NCBI RefSeq assembly: GCF_902459645.1
Contig: NZ_CABPSK010000003.1
Location: 1-64,000, forward strand
Source of the DNA: Pandoraea pneumonica
Lineage (GTDB): Bacteria; Pseudomonadota; Gammaproteobacteria; Burkholderiales; Burkholderiaceae
Reading direction: 5' to 3'
Length of the DNA: 64,000 nucleotides
In this document: in pieces, positions 25,487 through 33,975 of the stretch
Position numbering within the stretch: position 1 is the first letter of the stretch
How the letters are laid out: each line of letters opens with the position of its first letter
The notes under the pieces: generated by a model
The model's database searches: none
Told to the model about the DNA's origin: nothing
Seen by the model: only the letters and a program-made list of their open reading frames with translations
Program-made: the position numbers and the translations under genes

Positions 25487-26269
25487 TTACTTGGCGTATT
25501 TGCGGAAGTCGGGTTTGCGCTTCTCTTGAAACGCGCGCACGCCTTCTCGCGACTCTTCCGTCTCGTAATAGAGCTTGAGCGCGTACATCCCCATGCCGGC
25601 GATGCCCGCCTGCTGTGCCGTATCCATATTGAAAGAGCGCTTCGCGATGGCGATGGCCGTGGGGCTGCGCTCCATGATTTCGTCGCACCACTTCTGCACT
25701 TCGGCGTCGAGTTGCTCGTGCGGCACCACCGTGTTGACGAGTCCCATCTCGAGCGCTTCGGCGGCGGTATAACGACGGCACAAATACCAAATTTCGCGCG
25801 CCTTCTTCTCCCCGACCACGCGGGCGAGGAACGCCGTGCCGAAGCCCGGATCGACCGAGCCGACTTTGGGGCCGACTTGCCCAAACACCGCCTTCTCCGA
25901 AGCGATGGTGAAGTCGCACAGTGTGCAGATCACATTGCCGCCGCCAATGGCATAGCCCTGCACGCGGGCAATGACCGGCTTCGGTACGTCGCGAATCGCG
26001 TTATGCAGTTCTTCCATCGGCAGGCCGATGGTGCCGCGTCCGTCGTACTGCCCCTCGTGCGCCGACTGATCGCCGCCCGTGCAAAACGCCTTCTCGCCCG
26101 CCCCCGCCAACACGATGCTGCCGATCTCGCGGTCGTAGCCCGCTTTGTTGATCGCGTGAATCAGTTCATCGCAGGTCCGCCCGCGAAACGCATTCATCTT
26201 GTCGGGACGGTTGATCGTGATCCATGCCGCGCCGTTGCGCACTTCGTAGCGAATGTCTTCGTAGTTCAT
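25487..26269 (-). CDS. badI: 2-ketocyclohexanecarboxyl-CoA hydrolase (crotonase family)
   Basis: A 260-residue crotonase-fold enzyme, equal in length to BadI. It opens the ring of 2-ketocyclohexanecarboxyl-CoA to pimeloyl-CoA. Blocks include AWITINRPDKMNAFRGRTCDELIHAI, CTGGDQSAHEGQYDGRG, VQGYAIGGGNVICTLCDFTIA, GPKVGSVDPGFGTAFLARVVGEKKAREIWYLCRRYTA; the last resembles both BadI and MenB, the other Dieckmann-type family. Company of a BadH-like dehydrogenase favours BadI over MenB. GGAG-type binding site precedes ATG. Confidence 0.85.
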   Translation of the reverse strand: MNYEDIRYEVRNGAAWITINRPDKMNAFRGRTCDELIHAINKAGYDREIGSIVLAGAGEKAFCTGGDQSAHEGQYDGRGTIGLPMEELHNAIRDVPKPVIARVQGYAIGGGNVICTLCDFTIASEKAVFGQVGPKVGSVDPGFGTAFLARVVGEKKAREIWYLCRRYTAAEALEMGLVNTVVPHEQLDAEVQKWCDEIMERSPTAIAIAKRSFNMDTAQQAGIAGMGMYALKLYYETEESREGVRAFQEKRKPDFRKYAK

Positions 26270-26341
26270 CGTCTGTCTCCAAACCGGGGCGGATGGCCCA
26301 CGGCAGATATCAGTGACTGGGGAATGGGGGAATGAGCGGAA

Positions 26342-27109
26342 TCAGCCGTTCATCGTCAAGCCGCCGGAGACGCTCAGCACCTGACCGGTGACAAACGCCG
26401 CGTCGTCGCTGGCAAAGAAGGCGATGGCGCCCGGCAGATCGTCCGGCTGGCCGATACGGCCAAGGGGAATCGCTTTGGTGAAGGCTTCGACCAGCTTCTC
26501 GGGGTTGCCTGCGCCTTCCTTGTAATCGGCGAAGAGCGCCGTGTCGGTCGGCCCCGGGCACACCACATTGACCGTGATGCCGTGACGCGCATGCTCGCGG
26601 GCGAGCGTTTTCGAGAAAGCCACGATGCCGCCCTTGCAGGCCGCATACACCGCTTCTCCCGATGAACCGACCCGTGCCGCGTCGGAAGCGATATTGACGA
26701 TGCGTCCGCTGCGCCGGGCGATCATCCCGGGCAATACCGCGTGATGCATATGCAGCGCGCCCACCAAATTGATGGCGATCAGACGCTCCCACTCTTGCGG
26801 CACCGTCTTGGTAAACGGCTTGAAGATGTCCCACCCGGCGTTGTTGACCAACACGTCAATCGGGCCAAGAGCCTGCACCGCCGCCGCGACGGCGGCATCG
26901 ACTTGTTCGCGCACGGTGATGTCGCAGGCAAACGCCTGCGCCCGGCCGCCCGCTTCCACTATCTCGCCCGCCACGCGCTCGGCGGCCGTCAGATCGCGGT
27001 CGAACACGGCCACCGCCGCCCCCTCACGCGCCAACCGGCGCGACGTTGCGCCACCGATACCGCCCCCACCGCCCGTCACAATGACGGTCTTGCCTTCGAA
27101 GCGCTGCAT
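26342..27109 (-). CDS. badH: 2-hydroxycyclohexanecarboxyl-CoA dehydrogenase (SDR)
   Basis: A 255-residue short-chain dehydrogenase. Cofactor motif TGGGGGIGGATSRRLA, DRDLTAAERVA (Asp after strand 2, so NAD rather than NADP), NNAG, catalytic SDAARVGSS and YAACKGG tetrad. It would oxidise the 2-hydroxy to the 2-keto ring before BadI. It is the first gene of the minus-strand cluster, divergent from the marR gene with the operator palindrome about 75 bp upstream of its ATG. GGAG precedes the start. Confidence 0.85.
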   Translation of the reverse strand: MQRFEGKTVIVTGGGGGIGGATSRRLAREGAAVAVFDRDLTAAERVAGEIVEAGGRAQAFACDITVREQVDAAVAAAVQALGPIDVLVNNAGWDIFKPFTKTVPQEWERLIAINLVGALHMHHAVLPGMIARRSGRIVNIASDAARVGSSGEAVYAACKGGIVAFSKTLAREHARHGITVNVVCPGPTDTALFADYKEGAGNPEKLVEAFTKAIPLGRIGQPDDLPGAIAFFASDDAAFVTGQVLSVSGGLTMNG

Positions 27110-27182
27110 ATCTCGTCTCCAGAGTTGCTGGCGGGCACGGTATCCTTGCTGACCTCGCAGGTATCTCGCCCGCCCATCAAAT

Positions 27183-27202
27183 TACGTCAACATATTGACG
27201 TA
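27183..27202. promoter_or_regulatory. Perfect palindrome, likely BadR (MarR-type) operator
   Basis: TACGTCAACATATTGACGTA has 8-base perfect arms around CATA, midway between the divergent badH and marR starts. Size and symmetry fit a MarR dimer site controlling both directions. Confidence 0.8.
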
Positions 27203-27254
27203 TACTAGACATCACTTTCGCGATACGCAAGCGCTCGGCTGCGGAGTCTTTGAT

Positions 27255-27791
27255 ATGGATAACCCTAAGAATAATTTGGATATCACGCGCATGGAGCTAG
27301 CCAACCGGCTGTTCTTCCGGCTCTATCAATGTGCCAACATGTTGCATAAAACCGGTACGCGGGCCGTGGAAGATCTCGGCCTGACGACCCAGCAATGGGC
27401 CGTCCTCGGCGCGCTCTCTCGCCCGGAAGTGCCAGACGGTATGAGCGTGGGCGATTTGGCGCGCTATCTGATGGTGAGTCGACAGAATCTGTCGGGGCTG
27501 ATCAGCCGGATGGAACGCGACGGCCACGTCGCCAGCGCACCGGATGGGCGCGATCGCCGCTCGCGCCTCGTCACCATGACCGAGCACGGACACGCGGTAT
27601 GGCACCGTGAAGCGGTGCCGCGTATTCACGACTATTACGGGCAAGCGCTCGACGAATTCTCGACCGGCGACATCACCCACACGCTGCACTACCTGCTCAA
27701 ACTGCTCGACAACATGAAGCAGATCGACGGCGCGGCGGGCTCAGAAAATGGGACGAGCGACGACGGCGAAATGACCGGCGCTCAAAAATAA
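27255..27791 (+). CDS. badR: MarR-family regulator, BadR-like
   Basis: A 178-residue winged-helix regulator starting MDNPKNNLD. It has LGLTTQQWAVLGALSRPE..SVGDLARYLMVSRQNLSGLISRMERDGHVASAPDGRDRRSRLVTMTEHG, the full MarR DNA-binding region. The start at 27255 is chosen since GGAG lies about 9 bases upstream; the TTG at 27195 sits inside the operator. Divergent placement from ring-degradation genes and homology of context to Rhodopseudomonas BadR suggest a repressor released by a CoA-ester ring intermediate. Confidence 0.85.
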   Translation: MDNPKNNLDITRMELANRLFFRLYQCANMLHKTGTRAVEDLGLTTQQWAVLGALSRPEVPDGMSVGDLARYLMVSRQNLSGLISRMERDGHVASAPDGRDRRSRLVTMTEHGHAVWHREAVPRIHDYYGQALDEFSTGDITHTLHYLLKLLDNMKQIDGAAGSENGTSDDGEMTGAQK

Positions 27792-27793
27792 AA

Positions 27794-27830
27794 CAGCCCG
27801 GCGGCGCGAAATATACGCGCTGCGGGGCTG
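27794..27830 (+). terminator. Terminator after the badR-like gene
   Basis: The stem CAGCCC..GGGGCTG with inner GCGCG/CGCGC closes on AAATATA. It begins 3 bases after the stop codon; the T-run is weak (ATTCTT), with A-run on the left. Confidence 0.6.
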
Positions 27831-27910
27831 ATTCTTGCGCACCGTCATCGGCTGAAAAGCCAATACCAGCAAGGGTTTACGGGCATTCCTTCGTCTGGAG
27901 CAATACCGTA

Positions 27911-27937
27911 TTAACTAGCATCCTAATTATTAGTTAA
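27911..27937. promoter_or_regulatory. Inverted repeat, candidate MarR operator
   Basis: TTAACTA and TAGTTAA are 13 bases apart, ending 16 bp before the second marR ATG, in AT-rich DNA. They overlap the expected promoter of the efflux operon. Confidence 0.55.
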
Positions 27938-27953
27938 CATATAATCTTTCTCC

Positions 27954-28427
27954 ATGACCTCCCTAGAATCGCTCCGCTTCGCTTTCACCAGCCACTTGTT
28001 GCTGGCCGGTAAGCAGTGGCGCCAGTTATCGCAAAGCGCAATCGTCGAGTACGGCATTTCTGCCGCCAGCGCCGGGCCGCTGCTGTTCATCCGCCGTCTT
28101 GGCCAGGGTGTGCGTCAGGTCGAGCTTGCCGAATATGTCGGGCTCGAAGGCGCCTCGCTGGTACGGCTGCTCGATCAGTTGTGCGCGGCCGGGCTCGTGC
28201 TGCGCGAAGTCGATGCCAGCGACCGGCGCGCCAACGCGCTGCGGCTGACGGAGGCCGGCGAAGCGCTCGCCGAAAAGCTCGAAATCGAACTCAGTCAGTT
28301 GCGCGCGAAGGTGTTTGCGAACGTGCCGCGCGAAGATTTCGAAGCGGTGCTGCGCGTGTTCGAAATTCTCTCCAGCGCGACCGGTCCCGACGCGACCATT
28401 CTCGCGATGGAGCCCCCAAAGAAGTAA
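27954..28427 (+). CDS. MarR-family regulator of the aromatic-acid efflux operon
   Basis: A 157-residue MarR protein: SAASAGPLLFIRRLGQGVRQVELAEYVGLEGASLVRLLDQLCAAGLVLREVDASDRRANALRLTEAG covers the winged helix. It is followed after three bases by the FUSC permease, so they share a transcript. I expect it to repress the operon until an aromatic acid binds. No strong ribosome-binding site is visible before the ATG, so the transcript may be nearly leaderless. Confidence 0.88.
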   Translation: MTSLESLRFAFTSHLLLAGKQWRQLSQSAIVEYGISAASAGPLLFIRRLGQGVRQVELAEYVGLEGASLVRLLDQLCAAGLVLREVDASDRRANALRLTEAGEALAEKLEIELSQLRAKVFANVPREDFEAVLRVFEILSSATGPDATILAMEPPKK

Positions 28428-28430
28428 ACC

Positions 28431-30440
28431 GTGCTCAATTGGCCATCCTCACGCGACTGGATTTTCTCCATCAAGGCGTTTCTCGCCTCGATGCTGGCGC
28501 TCTACATTGCCCTCGCGCTCGGTTTGCCGCGCCCCTACTGGGCGATGGCCACGGTGTACATCGTGTCGCATCCGCTCACGGGCGCGACCCGCTCCAAAGC
28601 GTTGTACCGGGTGCTCGGCACGTTGCTGGGCGCCGCAGCGTCGATCGTTTTCGTCCCCGCGCTCGTCAACACACCTGAATTGCTGATGGCCGCCGTCGGC
28701 CTGTGGACCGGCACGCTGCTCTATATCTCGTTGCTGCATCGTTCGCCGCGCAGCTATGTGTTTCTGCTGGCGTCGTACACGCTGCCGCTGATTGCCCTGC
28801 CTGCGGTCGGCACGCCCGACGGCATCTTCGACATCGCCATCGCCCGATCGGAAGAGATCATTCTGGGCATCGTGTGCGCAAGCGTCGTCGGCGCGGTCGT
28901 CTTGCCCACGAGCGTGGCGAAAGTCTTGCACGACCGCTCGGGCCGCTGGCTCGTCGACGCCGCGCGCTGGACCATGGACATGCTCTCGGCAGACCCCGAC
29001 GGCAAGGCCTCACGCCACATGAGCCGTCACCGAATGGCGGCCGACATTCTGGCGCTCGACCAGTTGATCAGCCAGCTTTCGTACGATGCGGACACCTCCG
29101 CCCGTGTGCGCGACGCGCAAGAACTGCGCGGGCGCATGACGATGATGATGCCGGTGCTTTCAACGGTTGCATCGCTCGTGCAAACGCTTCGCCAGCACCC
29201 GCAGGGTGCCCCCGAGGCGCTCGAAGCGAAGATGGCCGACGTGGTCGCATGGCTGCGCCAAGGCGCGCCGTCGCCCGCCCCGGCGCATTTGCTCATGCCG
29301 TCGCAGCCGGTCCAACCGGCTGGTGAAGCATCCGATTGGTATAGCGCGCTCGTCTCCGCCACTGAAGACCGCCTGCGCTCGCTGGTGCAACTCTGGCAAG
29401 ACTGCGTCGCGCTGCAACGCCGCTTCGGTCAGTCGGACGATGCGCCCGAATGGACGCCCGCTTTCCCGTATTGGGAACTGGGCGGCGCGCGTCACTACGA
29501 CCACGGGCTGCTGCTGTTCTCGACGATCTCTGCAGCGCTGTGTACGTTCCTGATGGGCATGGCGTGGATCTACACCGGCTGGAACGATGGCGCCGCTGGC
29601 GTCTCGCTCGGCGCCGTGGCCTGCTGTTTCTTCGCGGCCATGGACGAACCCGCGCCGTTTATCCGCTCATTCTTCTGGGCGACGGCCGTGTGCGTGGTGT
29701 TTGCCGCCGTGTACGTGTTCTTCATCCTGACGAACGCCCACGACTTCGGTCTGCTCGTCGCGATGTTTGCGGTGCCGTATTTGTTGCTCGGCACGTTCAT
29801 CCCGCAGCCGCGCTTCACCATGGTGGCCATGCTCGTTGCGGTGAATACGGCGAGCTTTGTCGGGATTCAAGGCGGTTACAGCGCCGACTTCTCGGCGTTT
29901 TTCAACAGCAACATTGCGGGCCTCGCTGGCGTGTTGTTCGCGCTGCTCTGGACCTTGCAGACGCGGCCCTTCGGCACGCGCGTCGCGATGCGGCGGCTCA
30001 TTCATTCGAGCTGGCGCGACATCGCGAAGAATGCGGTCGGCCGCTCGGTTGCCGAACACGGCCGTCTGCGCGCCCGCCTGCTCGACCGGCTCGGCCAGTT
30101 GGTGCCGCGACTGGCGGCCAGCGAAAGCGAAACGTCGAGCGACGGCTTCACCGAAGTGCGCGTCGAACTCTCGGCGCTGGCGTTGCAGCGCGAGCTGCCG
30201 CATTTGAATTCCTCGCAGCGCGATGCCGTACAGGCCGTGCTCACCGACGTGGCGCGCTTTTATCAGTCGCGACTCGACGAACAGGTGAGCGAGCCCGACA
30301 TCACGCTGCACGACAAACTGCTGGGCGCTGTGCGCTCGTTGGTGGCCCATAGCGATCAGGCGGCGCGTAGTGCGCGCGCCTCGCTCATGGACATCCACGT
30401 CGCGCTGTTCCCGACCACACGACCTGAGAGTGCCCAATGA
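28431..30440 (+). CDS. FUSC-family (AaeB-like) inner-membrane permease
   Basis: A 669-residue aromatic acid exporter-type protein. Two membrane blocks are seen: residues ~15-160 (FLASMLALYIALALGLPRPYWAMATVYIVSHPLTGATRSKALYRVLGT, the FUSC signature) and ~355-510 (YDHGLLLFSTISAALCTFLMGM onward), each followed by cytoplasmic regions. It pairs with the HlyD-type subunit to export hydroxylated aromatic acids or fusaric acid. The start is GTG at 28431, three bases after marR. It overlaps the DUF1656 gene by four bases. Confidence 0.9.
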   Translation: MLNWPSSRDWIFSIKAFLASMLALYIALALGLPRPYWAMATVYIVSHPLTGATRSKALYRVLGTLLGAAASIVFVPALVNTPELLMAAVGLWTGTLLYISLLHRSPRSYVFLLASYTLPLIALPAVGTPDGIFDIAIARSEEIILGIVCASVVGAVVLPTSVAKVLHDRSGRWLVDAARWTMDMLSADPDGKASRHMSRHRMAADILALDQLISQLSYDADTSARVRDAQELRGRMTMMMPVLSTVASLVQTLRQHPQGAPEALEAKMADVVAWLRQGAPSPAPAHLLMPSQPVQPAGEASDWYSALVSATEDRLRSLVQLWQDCVALQRRFGQSDDAPEWTPAFPYWELGGARHYDHGLLLFSTISAALCTFLMGMAWIYTGWNDGAAGVSLGAVACCFFAAMDEPAPFIRSFFWATAVCVVFAAVYVFFILTNAHDFGLLVAMFAVPYLLLGTFIPQPRFTMVAMLVAVNTASFVGIQGGYSADFSAFFNSNIAGLAGVLFALLWTLQTRPFGTRVAMRRLIHSSWRDIAKNAVGRSVAEHGRLRARLLDRLGQLVPRLAASESETSSDGFTEVRVELSALALQRELPHLNSSQRDAVQAVLTDVARFYQSRLDEQVSEPDITLHDKLLGAVRSLVAHSDQAARSARASLMDIHVALFPTTRPESAQ

Positions 30441-30646
30441 GCGGAGAGATCGACATCTACGGCGTTTTTGTGCCGATGCTGCTGGCCCTGATGATCGTGG
30501 CCTTCGTGCTGACAGGTGCGCTGCGCTTCTTGCTTGCGCGCATCGGCTTTTACAAGCTCGTCTGGCACCGTTCGTTATTCAACCTTGCTGTGTACATCAT
30601 TGCGCTGGGCGGCATTGTCGCTATCGCGCGCGCCTGTCAATCATGA
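30437..30646 (+). CDS. DUF1656 small membrane protein (AaeX-like)
   Basis: A 69-residue protein with two hydrophobic helices (VFVPMLLALMIVAFVLTGALRF and SLFNLAVYIIALGGIVAIA). The family is nearly always encoded between a FUSC permease and a HlyD adaptor, as in E. coli aaeXAB, and probably assists that pump. Its ATG overlaps the permease stop and its stop overlaps the next ATG, so translation is coupled. Confidence 0.9.
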   Translation: MSGEIDIYGVFVPMLLALMIVAFVLTGALRFLLARIGFYKLVWHRSLFNLAVYIIALGGIVAIARACQS

Positions 30647-31626
30647 AACTGAAACTTCGCTCTCTTGGCCCCGTCGTTCTGACGCTTGGCGTCTCCGTCG
30701 TTGCGGTCTTCGTGCTCCTGCATTTGTGGGACTACTACACCGTCGCCCCGTGGACACGTGATGGCCGCATTCGCGCCGACATCGTGCAGGTGGCCCCCGA
30801 CGTCTCCGGCCTCATTACCGACGTGGAAGTCAAAGACAACCAGCCCGTACATCGTGGCGACCTGCTCTTCGTGATCGACCGCGACCGCTACACGCTGGCG
30901 CTGCAACAAGCCGAAGCGAATGCCGCCGCACTGCGCGCCACGCTGGCCCAGTCGCGCCGCGAGAACGCCCGCAATCATCAACTGACCGAAGTGGTCGCGA
31001 AGGAAGTGGTCGAAGCCGGTCAGGCCAAGGTCGAGTCGGGCGAGGCCGCACTGGCGCAGGCCACTGCCGCCGTGCAACTCGCCAAGCTCAATCTGGAACG
31101 CACCCGCGTGCTGGCCCCCGCCGACGGCTACCTGAACGACCGCCTGCCGCGTGTTGGCGACTACGTGAGCACGGGCCGCCCGGTGCTCTCGATGGTCGAT
31201 GCCAATTCGCTGCACGTGGAAGGCTATTTCGAAGAAACGAAGATGCGCGGCATTCACATCGGCGACAAGGTCGAAGTGCGCCTCATGGGCGAGCGCCACG
31301 TGTTGCACGGTCATGTGCAGAGCATCGTTGCCGGTATCGAAGATCGCGACCGCACCAGCGGCGCGTCGATGCTGCCGAACGTCAACCCGACGTTCAACTG
31401 GGTGCGTCTTGCCCAGCGCATTCCGGTGCGCATTGCGCTCGACGATGTGCCCAAGGATATGCGTCTCGTCGCCGGCCGCACCGCGACGGTGACCGTCGTG
31501 GAAGATCGGGGCGGCAAGTCTAAGGAAGGCAATCCGTCGAAGGCTGCCGCAGCCGCCAACGACGCTGCGCAAACGCAAGTCGCCGCAGCGCGCACGACCG
31601 GTTCCCTTCAGGGAGCGCAGCAGTGA
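30643..31626 (+). CDS. HlyD-family periplasmic adaptor (AaeA-like)
   Basis: A 327-residue membrane fusion protein: one N-terminal membrane anchor (PVVLTLGVSVVAVFVLLHLW), biotinyl-lipoyl half DIVQVAPDVSGLITDVEVKDNQPVHRGDLLFVIDRDRYTLAL, a coiled-coil hairpin (residues ~85-150), and the second half SMVDANSLHVEGYFEETKMRGIHIGDKVEVRLMG. It links the FUSC permease to the outer-membrane channel. Start overlaps the DUF1656 stop (ATGA) and its end overlaps the channel gene. Confidence 0.9.
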   Translation: MKLKLRSLGPVVLTLGVSVVAVFVLLHLWDYYTVAPWTRDGRIRADIVQVAPDVSGLITDVEVKDNQPVHRGDLLFVIDRDRYTLALQQAEANAAALRATLAQSRRENARNHQLTEVVAKEVVEAGQAKVESGEAALAQATAAVQLAKLNLERTRVLAPADGYLNDRLPRVGDYVSTGRPVLSMVDANSLHVEGYFEETKMRGIHIGDKVEVRLMGERHVLHGHVQSIVAGIEDRDRTSGASMLPNVNPTFNWVRLAQRIPVRIALDDVPKDMRLVAGRTATVTVVEDRGGKSKEGNPSKAAAAANDAAQTQVAAARTTGSLQGAQQ

Positions 31627-33140
31627 AAACGAGATTTTTGTTGATGAGTGCAGTGGCCGCGGCCGCCGCACTCGTCGCCGGATGTACGACCGTCGGGCCC
31701 GACTACCATCTGCCGGAGAATTCGGTGATGCGCTCGGCGCAAGCCAACGGCCCGATTGCCACGGCGAATCAACGCGCCGTGTCGATCGGCGAGGTGCCCG
31801 ACGACTGGTGGCAACTCTATGACGACGCCAAGCTCGACGCGCTCGTCAAGCAGGCGCTCGCCGCCAATACCAATGTGCGCGTCGCCGTGGCTAATGTGCA
31901 GCGCGCCATTGCCATGTATCACGAAGTCGAATCGGAAAACCTGCCGCAAGGCGGCGTGGAAGCCAATGCGGCACGCGCACAACTCTCGGGCGAGAGTTTC
32001 CTTCAGGAAGAGAAGCTGCCGGTGATCAATCTGGCGGCAGCCGCGCTGTCGATCTCGTATCAGATCGACTTCTTCGGCAAGCTCGCCCGTGCAGACGAAG
32101 CCGCGCTCGCCGCAGCAGAAGCCAGCCATGCCGCGCTCGACGTGGCCCGCGTGAGCGTGGCCGCCGAGACGGTGCGCGCTTATGTGCAAAGCTGCGCGGC
32201 CAATCACGAATACGACATCGCCAACGATCAACTGAAGTTGCAGGAAAAGAGCGTCGCGATCACGCGCAAGCTGGTCGACGTTGGCCGCGATCAGCCGACC
32301 GACTTGCTGCGCGCACAGGCGCAAGCCGACACGCTGCGCGCAGCCCTGCCCCACTTCAAGGCGGAGCACGAAGCGGCCACGTACAGGCTTGCCGTCATGC
32401 TTGGCAAGGTGCCGGGCTCGCTCGACGCGAGCGTGACCGAGTGCCGTCAGATTCCGCAACTCAAGCAAGCGTTGCCGGTCGGTGACGGCACGGCGCTGCT
32501 CAAGCGCCGCCCCGATGTGCGCCAAGCCGAGCGCGAGCTGGCGTCGGCCACCGCAAAGATCGGTGTGGCGACGGCAGATTTGTATCCGTCGATTCGCATC
32601 GGCGCATCGGTGGGCGCGAGCGGCATGCTCGAACACTTCGGACAAGGCCGCACGGAGCAGTGGAGCGTCGGCCCGATGATCACCTGGTCGTTGCCGACCA
32701 ACGGCGTGCGCGCGCACATCAAGGGCATGGAAGCGGGCGCCGATGCGGCACTGGCTCACTTCGACGGCGTGGTGCTCAAAGCCTTGCAGGAAACGCAGAC
32801 TTCACTCTCGGCGTACACCCACGAACTTGAGCGCGACGACGCATTGCGCGACGCACGCGACAAGTCGCGGCAAGCCGCCGATCAGAACCGCCAGTTGTAT
32901 CAGGCCGGACGCGCGCCGTACCTCACGAGTCTCGACGCTGATCGCACCCACGCCAACACGGAAGCGGCACTGGCCGCCTCGCAAACGCAGGTGGCGATGG
33001 ATCAGATCAATCTGTTCCTCGCGCTTGGCGGCGGCTGGCAGTCGAGCGCCGCACACGACGCCACCGCGCTCGCTGAATCCCATGCGAAGCCGGAGACGGC
33101 GAAAGGCGTCGCAGTCGCCACGGAAGTGAAAACGAACTAA
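31623..33140 (+). CDS. NodT-family outer-membrane efflux lipoprotein
   Basis: A 505-residue TolC-type channel with lipoprotein signal AAAALVAGCTTVGPDY (lipid Cys near residue 22). Repeat architecture shows DDWWQLYDDAKLDALVKQALAANTNVRVAVANV, the RRPDVRQAERELASATAKIGVATADLYPSIRIGAS block and a C-terminal helix pair ending in ALGGGW. It closes a complete marR-FUSC-DUF1656-HlyD-channel operon, so the whole tripartite pump comes from one transcript. Confidence 0.92.
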   Translation: MKTRFLLMSAVAAAAALVAGCTTVGPDYHLPENSVMRSAQANGPIATANQRAVSIGEVPDDWWQLYDDAKLDALVKQALAANTNVRVAVANVQRAIAMYHEVESENLPQGGVEANAARAQLSGESFLQEEKLPVINLAAAALSISYQIDFFGKLARADEAALAAAEASHAALDVARVSVAAETVRAYVQSCAANHEYDIANDQLKLQEKSVAITRKLVDVGRDQPTDLLRAQAQADTLRAALPHFKAEHEAATYRLAVMLGKVPGSLDASVTECRQIPQLKQALPVGDGTALLKRRPDVRQAERELASATAKIGVATADLYPSIRIGASVGASGMLEHFGQGRTEQWSVGPMITWSLPTNGVRAHIKGMEAGADAALAHFDGVVLKALQETQTSLSAYTHELERDDALRDARDKSRQAADQNRQLYQAGRAPYLTSLDADRTHANTEAALAASQTQVAMDQINLFLALGGGWQSSAAHDATALAESHAKPETAKGVAVATEVKTN

Positions 33141-33187
33141 GGATATGGCGCCCACGCGGCGCCAGTGGCGAGGTTCAACAGACCAAT

Positions 33188-33225
33188 AAGCGGATGACGT
33201 CGAAAGACGCATCCGCTTTTTGTTT
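33188..33225 (+). terminator. Terminator after the FUSC efflux operon
   Basis: AAGCGGATG pairs with CATCCGCTT (with inner CGTC/GACG on a GAAA loop), followed by TTTTGTTTTG, about 48 bp past the channel gene stop. Confidence 0.85.
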
Positions 33226-33270
33226 TGTCCCTATCGTGGCAATGGGAGAGGGAGGAAGCCCCAGAAACAC

Positions 33271-33306
33271 ACAAGCCCCGTCGGGAACGAATCCTCGGGC
33301 GGGGCT
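33271..33306 (-). terminator. Possible terminator for the DUF4148 gene
   Basis: On the minus strand AGCCCCG..CGGGGCT forms a stem with inner CCCGA/TCGGG pairing. The following TGTGTGTTTCT is only moderately T-rich. It lies 130 bp past the DUF4148 stop, so assignment is tentative. Confidence 0.35.
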
Positions 33307-33433
33307 GTGGTAAGTGACGCGGTACGGCGTCGGGGCGATTCGCGCGGCGCGGGCGGGACCAACAAGGTCAGGCGGGCCGTCGGCGAATCAGGTGCTGCTG
33401 TGACAACAGATCAAACTGACAACGTGCACTAGC

Positions 33434-33697
33434 TTAGTTGGTCATCGGTTGCGTTGCGACACCTTGCTGCGCTGCTTCAATTTCGGCCGTACGTTTTTGC
33501 AATTGAATCGACTGTTCGTAGGTGTACGGGAAGTTGAATTCCGTCACCGGCGAAAGACCGAGTTCACGAGCCGCTTGCAGTTCAGCGCGCACATGCGCAC
33601 GCGTCACACCACCGGTTTGTGTCTGGTCGGCGAATGCCGAGCCGGCAGCCATGGCAAAGCCAACGAGCGCGACGGCAGTCAACAGGTTCTTTTTCAT
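33434..33697 (-). CDS. DUF4148 secreted small protein
   Basis: An 87-residue exported protein with signal peptide MKKNLLTAVALVGFAMAAGSAFA and the DUF4148 core VTRAHVRAELQAARELGLSPVTEFNFPYTYE. These are abundant, multi-copy periplasmic proteins in Burkholderiales without known function. A strong AAAAGGAG lies before the ATG, and a TATAAT element is found upstream, so it is probably well expressed. Confidence 0.9.
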   Translation of the reverse strand: MKKNLLTAVALVGFAMAAGSAFADQTQTGGVTRAHVRAELQAARELGLSPVTEFNFPYTYEQSIQLQKRTAEIEAAQQGVATQPMTN

Positions 33698-33759
33698 GGA
33701 AAACTCCTTTTATCGTTAATTTGTCGCTCAGGAACCGAAAACCGCATATCAATCAGCTT

Positions 33760-33800
33760 TCGTCCTGAGTAAATTATAGTTTTCCCCTAGCAATGAGCCA
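33760..33800 (-). promoter_or_regulatory. Likely promoter of the DUF4148 gene
   Basis: The minus strand carries a perfect TATAAT at 33773-33778 in an AT-rich stretch; the -35 (about TGGCTC) is poor. It gives a ~65-nt leader ahead of the strong ribosome-binding site. Confidence 0.4.
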
Positions 33801-33975
33801 GCCCGAATGCGACAACACACTGTTTCGCAAAAGCTGTTAAATCGCGTGGAATTGGGAACTAAATGGCGCTGAAATGGCGCCCAAATTGCAGATACCGGAC
33901 AACGAGACAGCATCGATCTCTCGAAGATCGAGCTATCTCGTCAGACGGAATTGGAAGGGGCGGTTTTTAGGCGAA

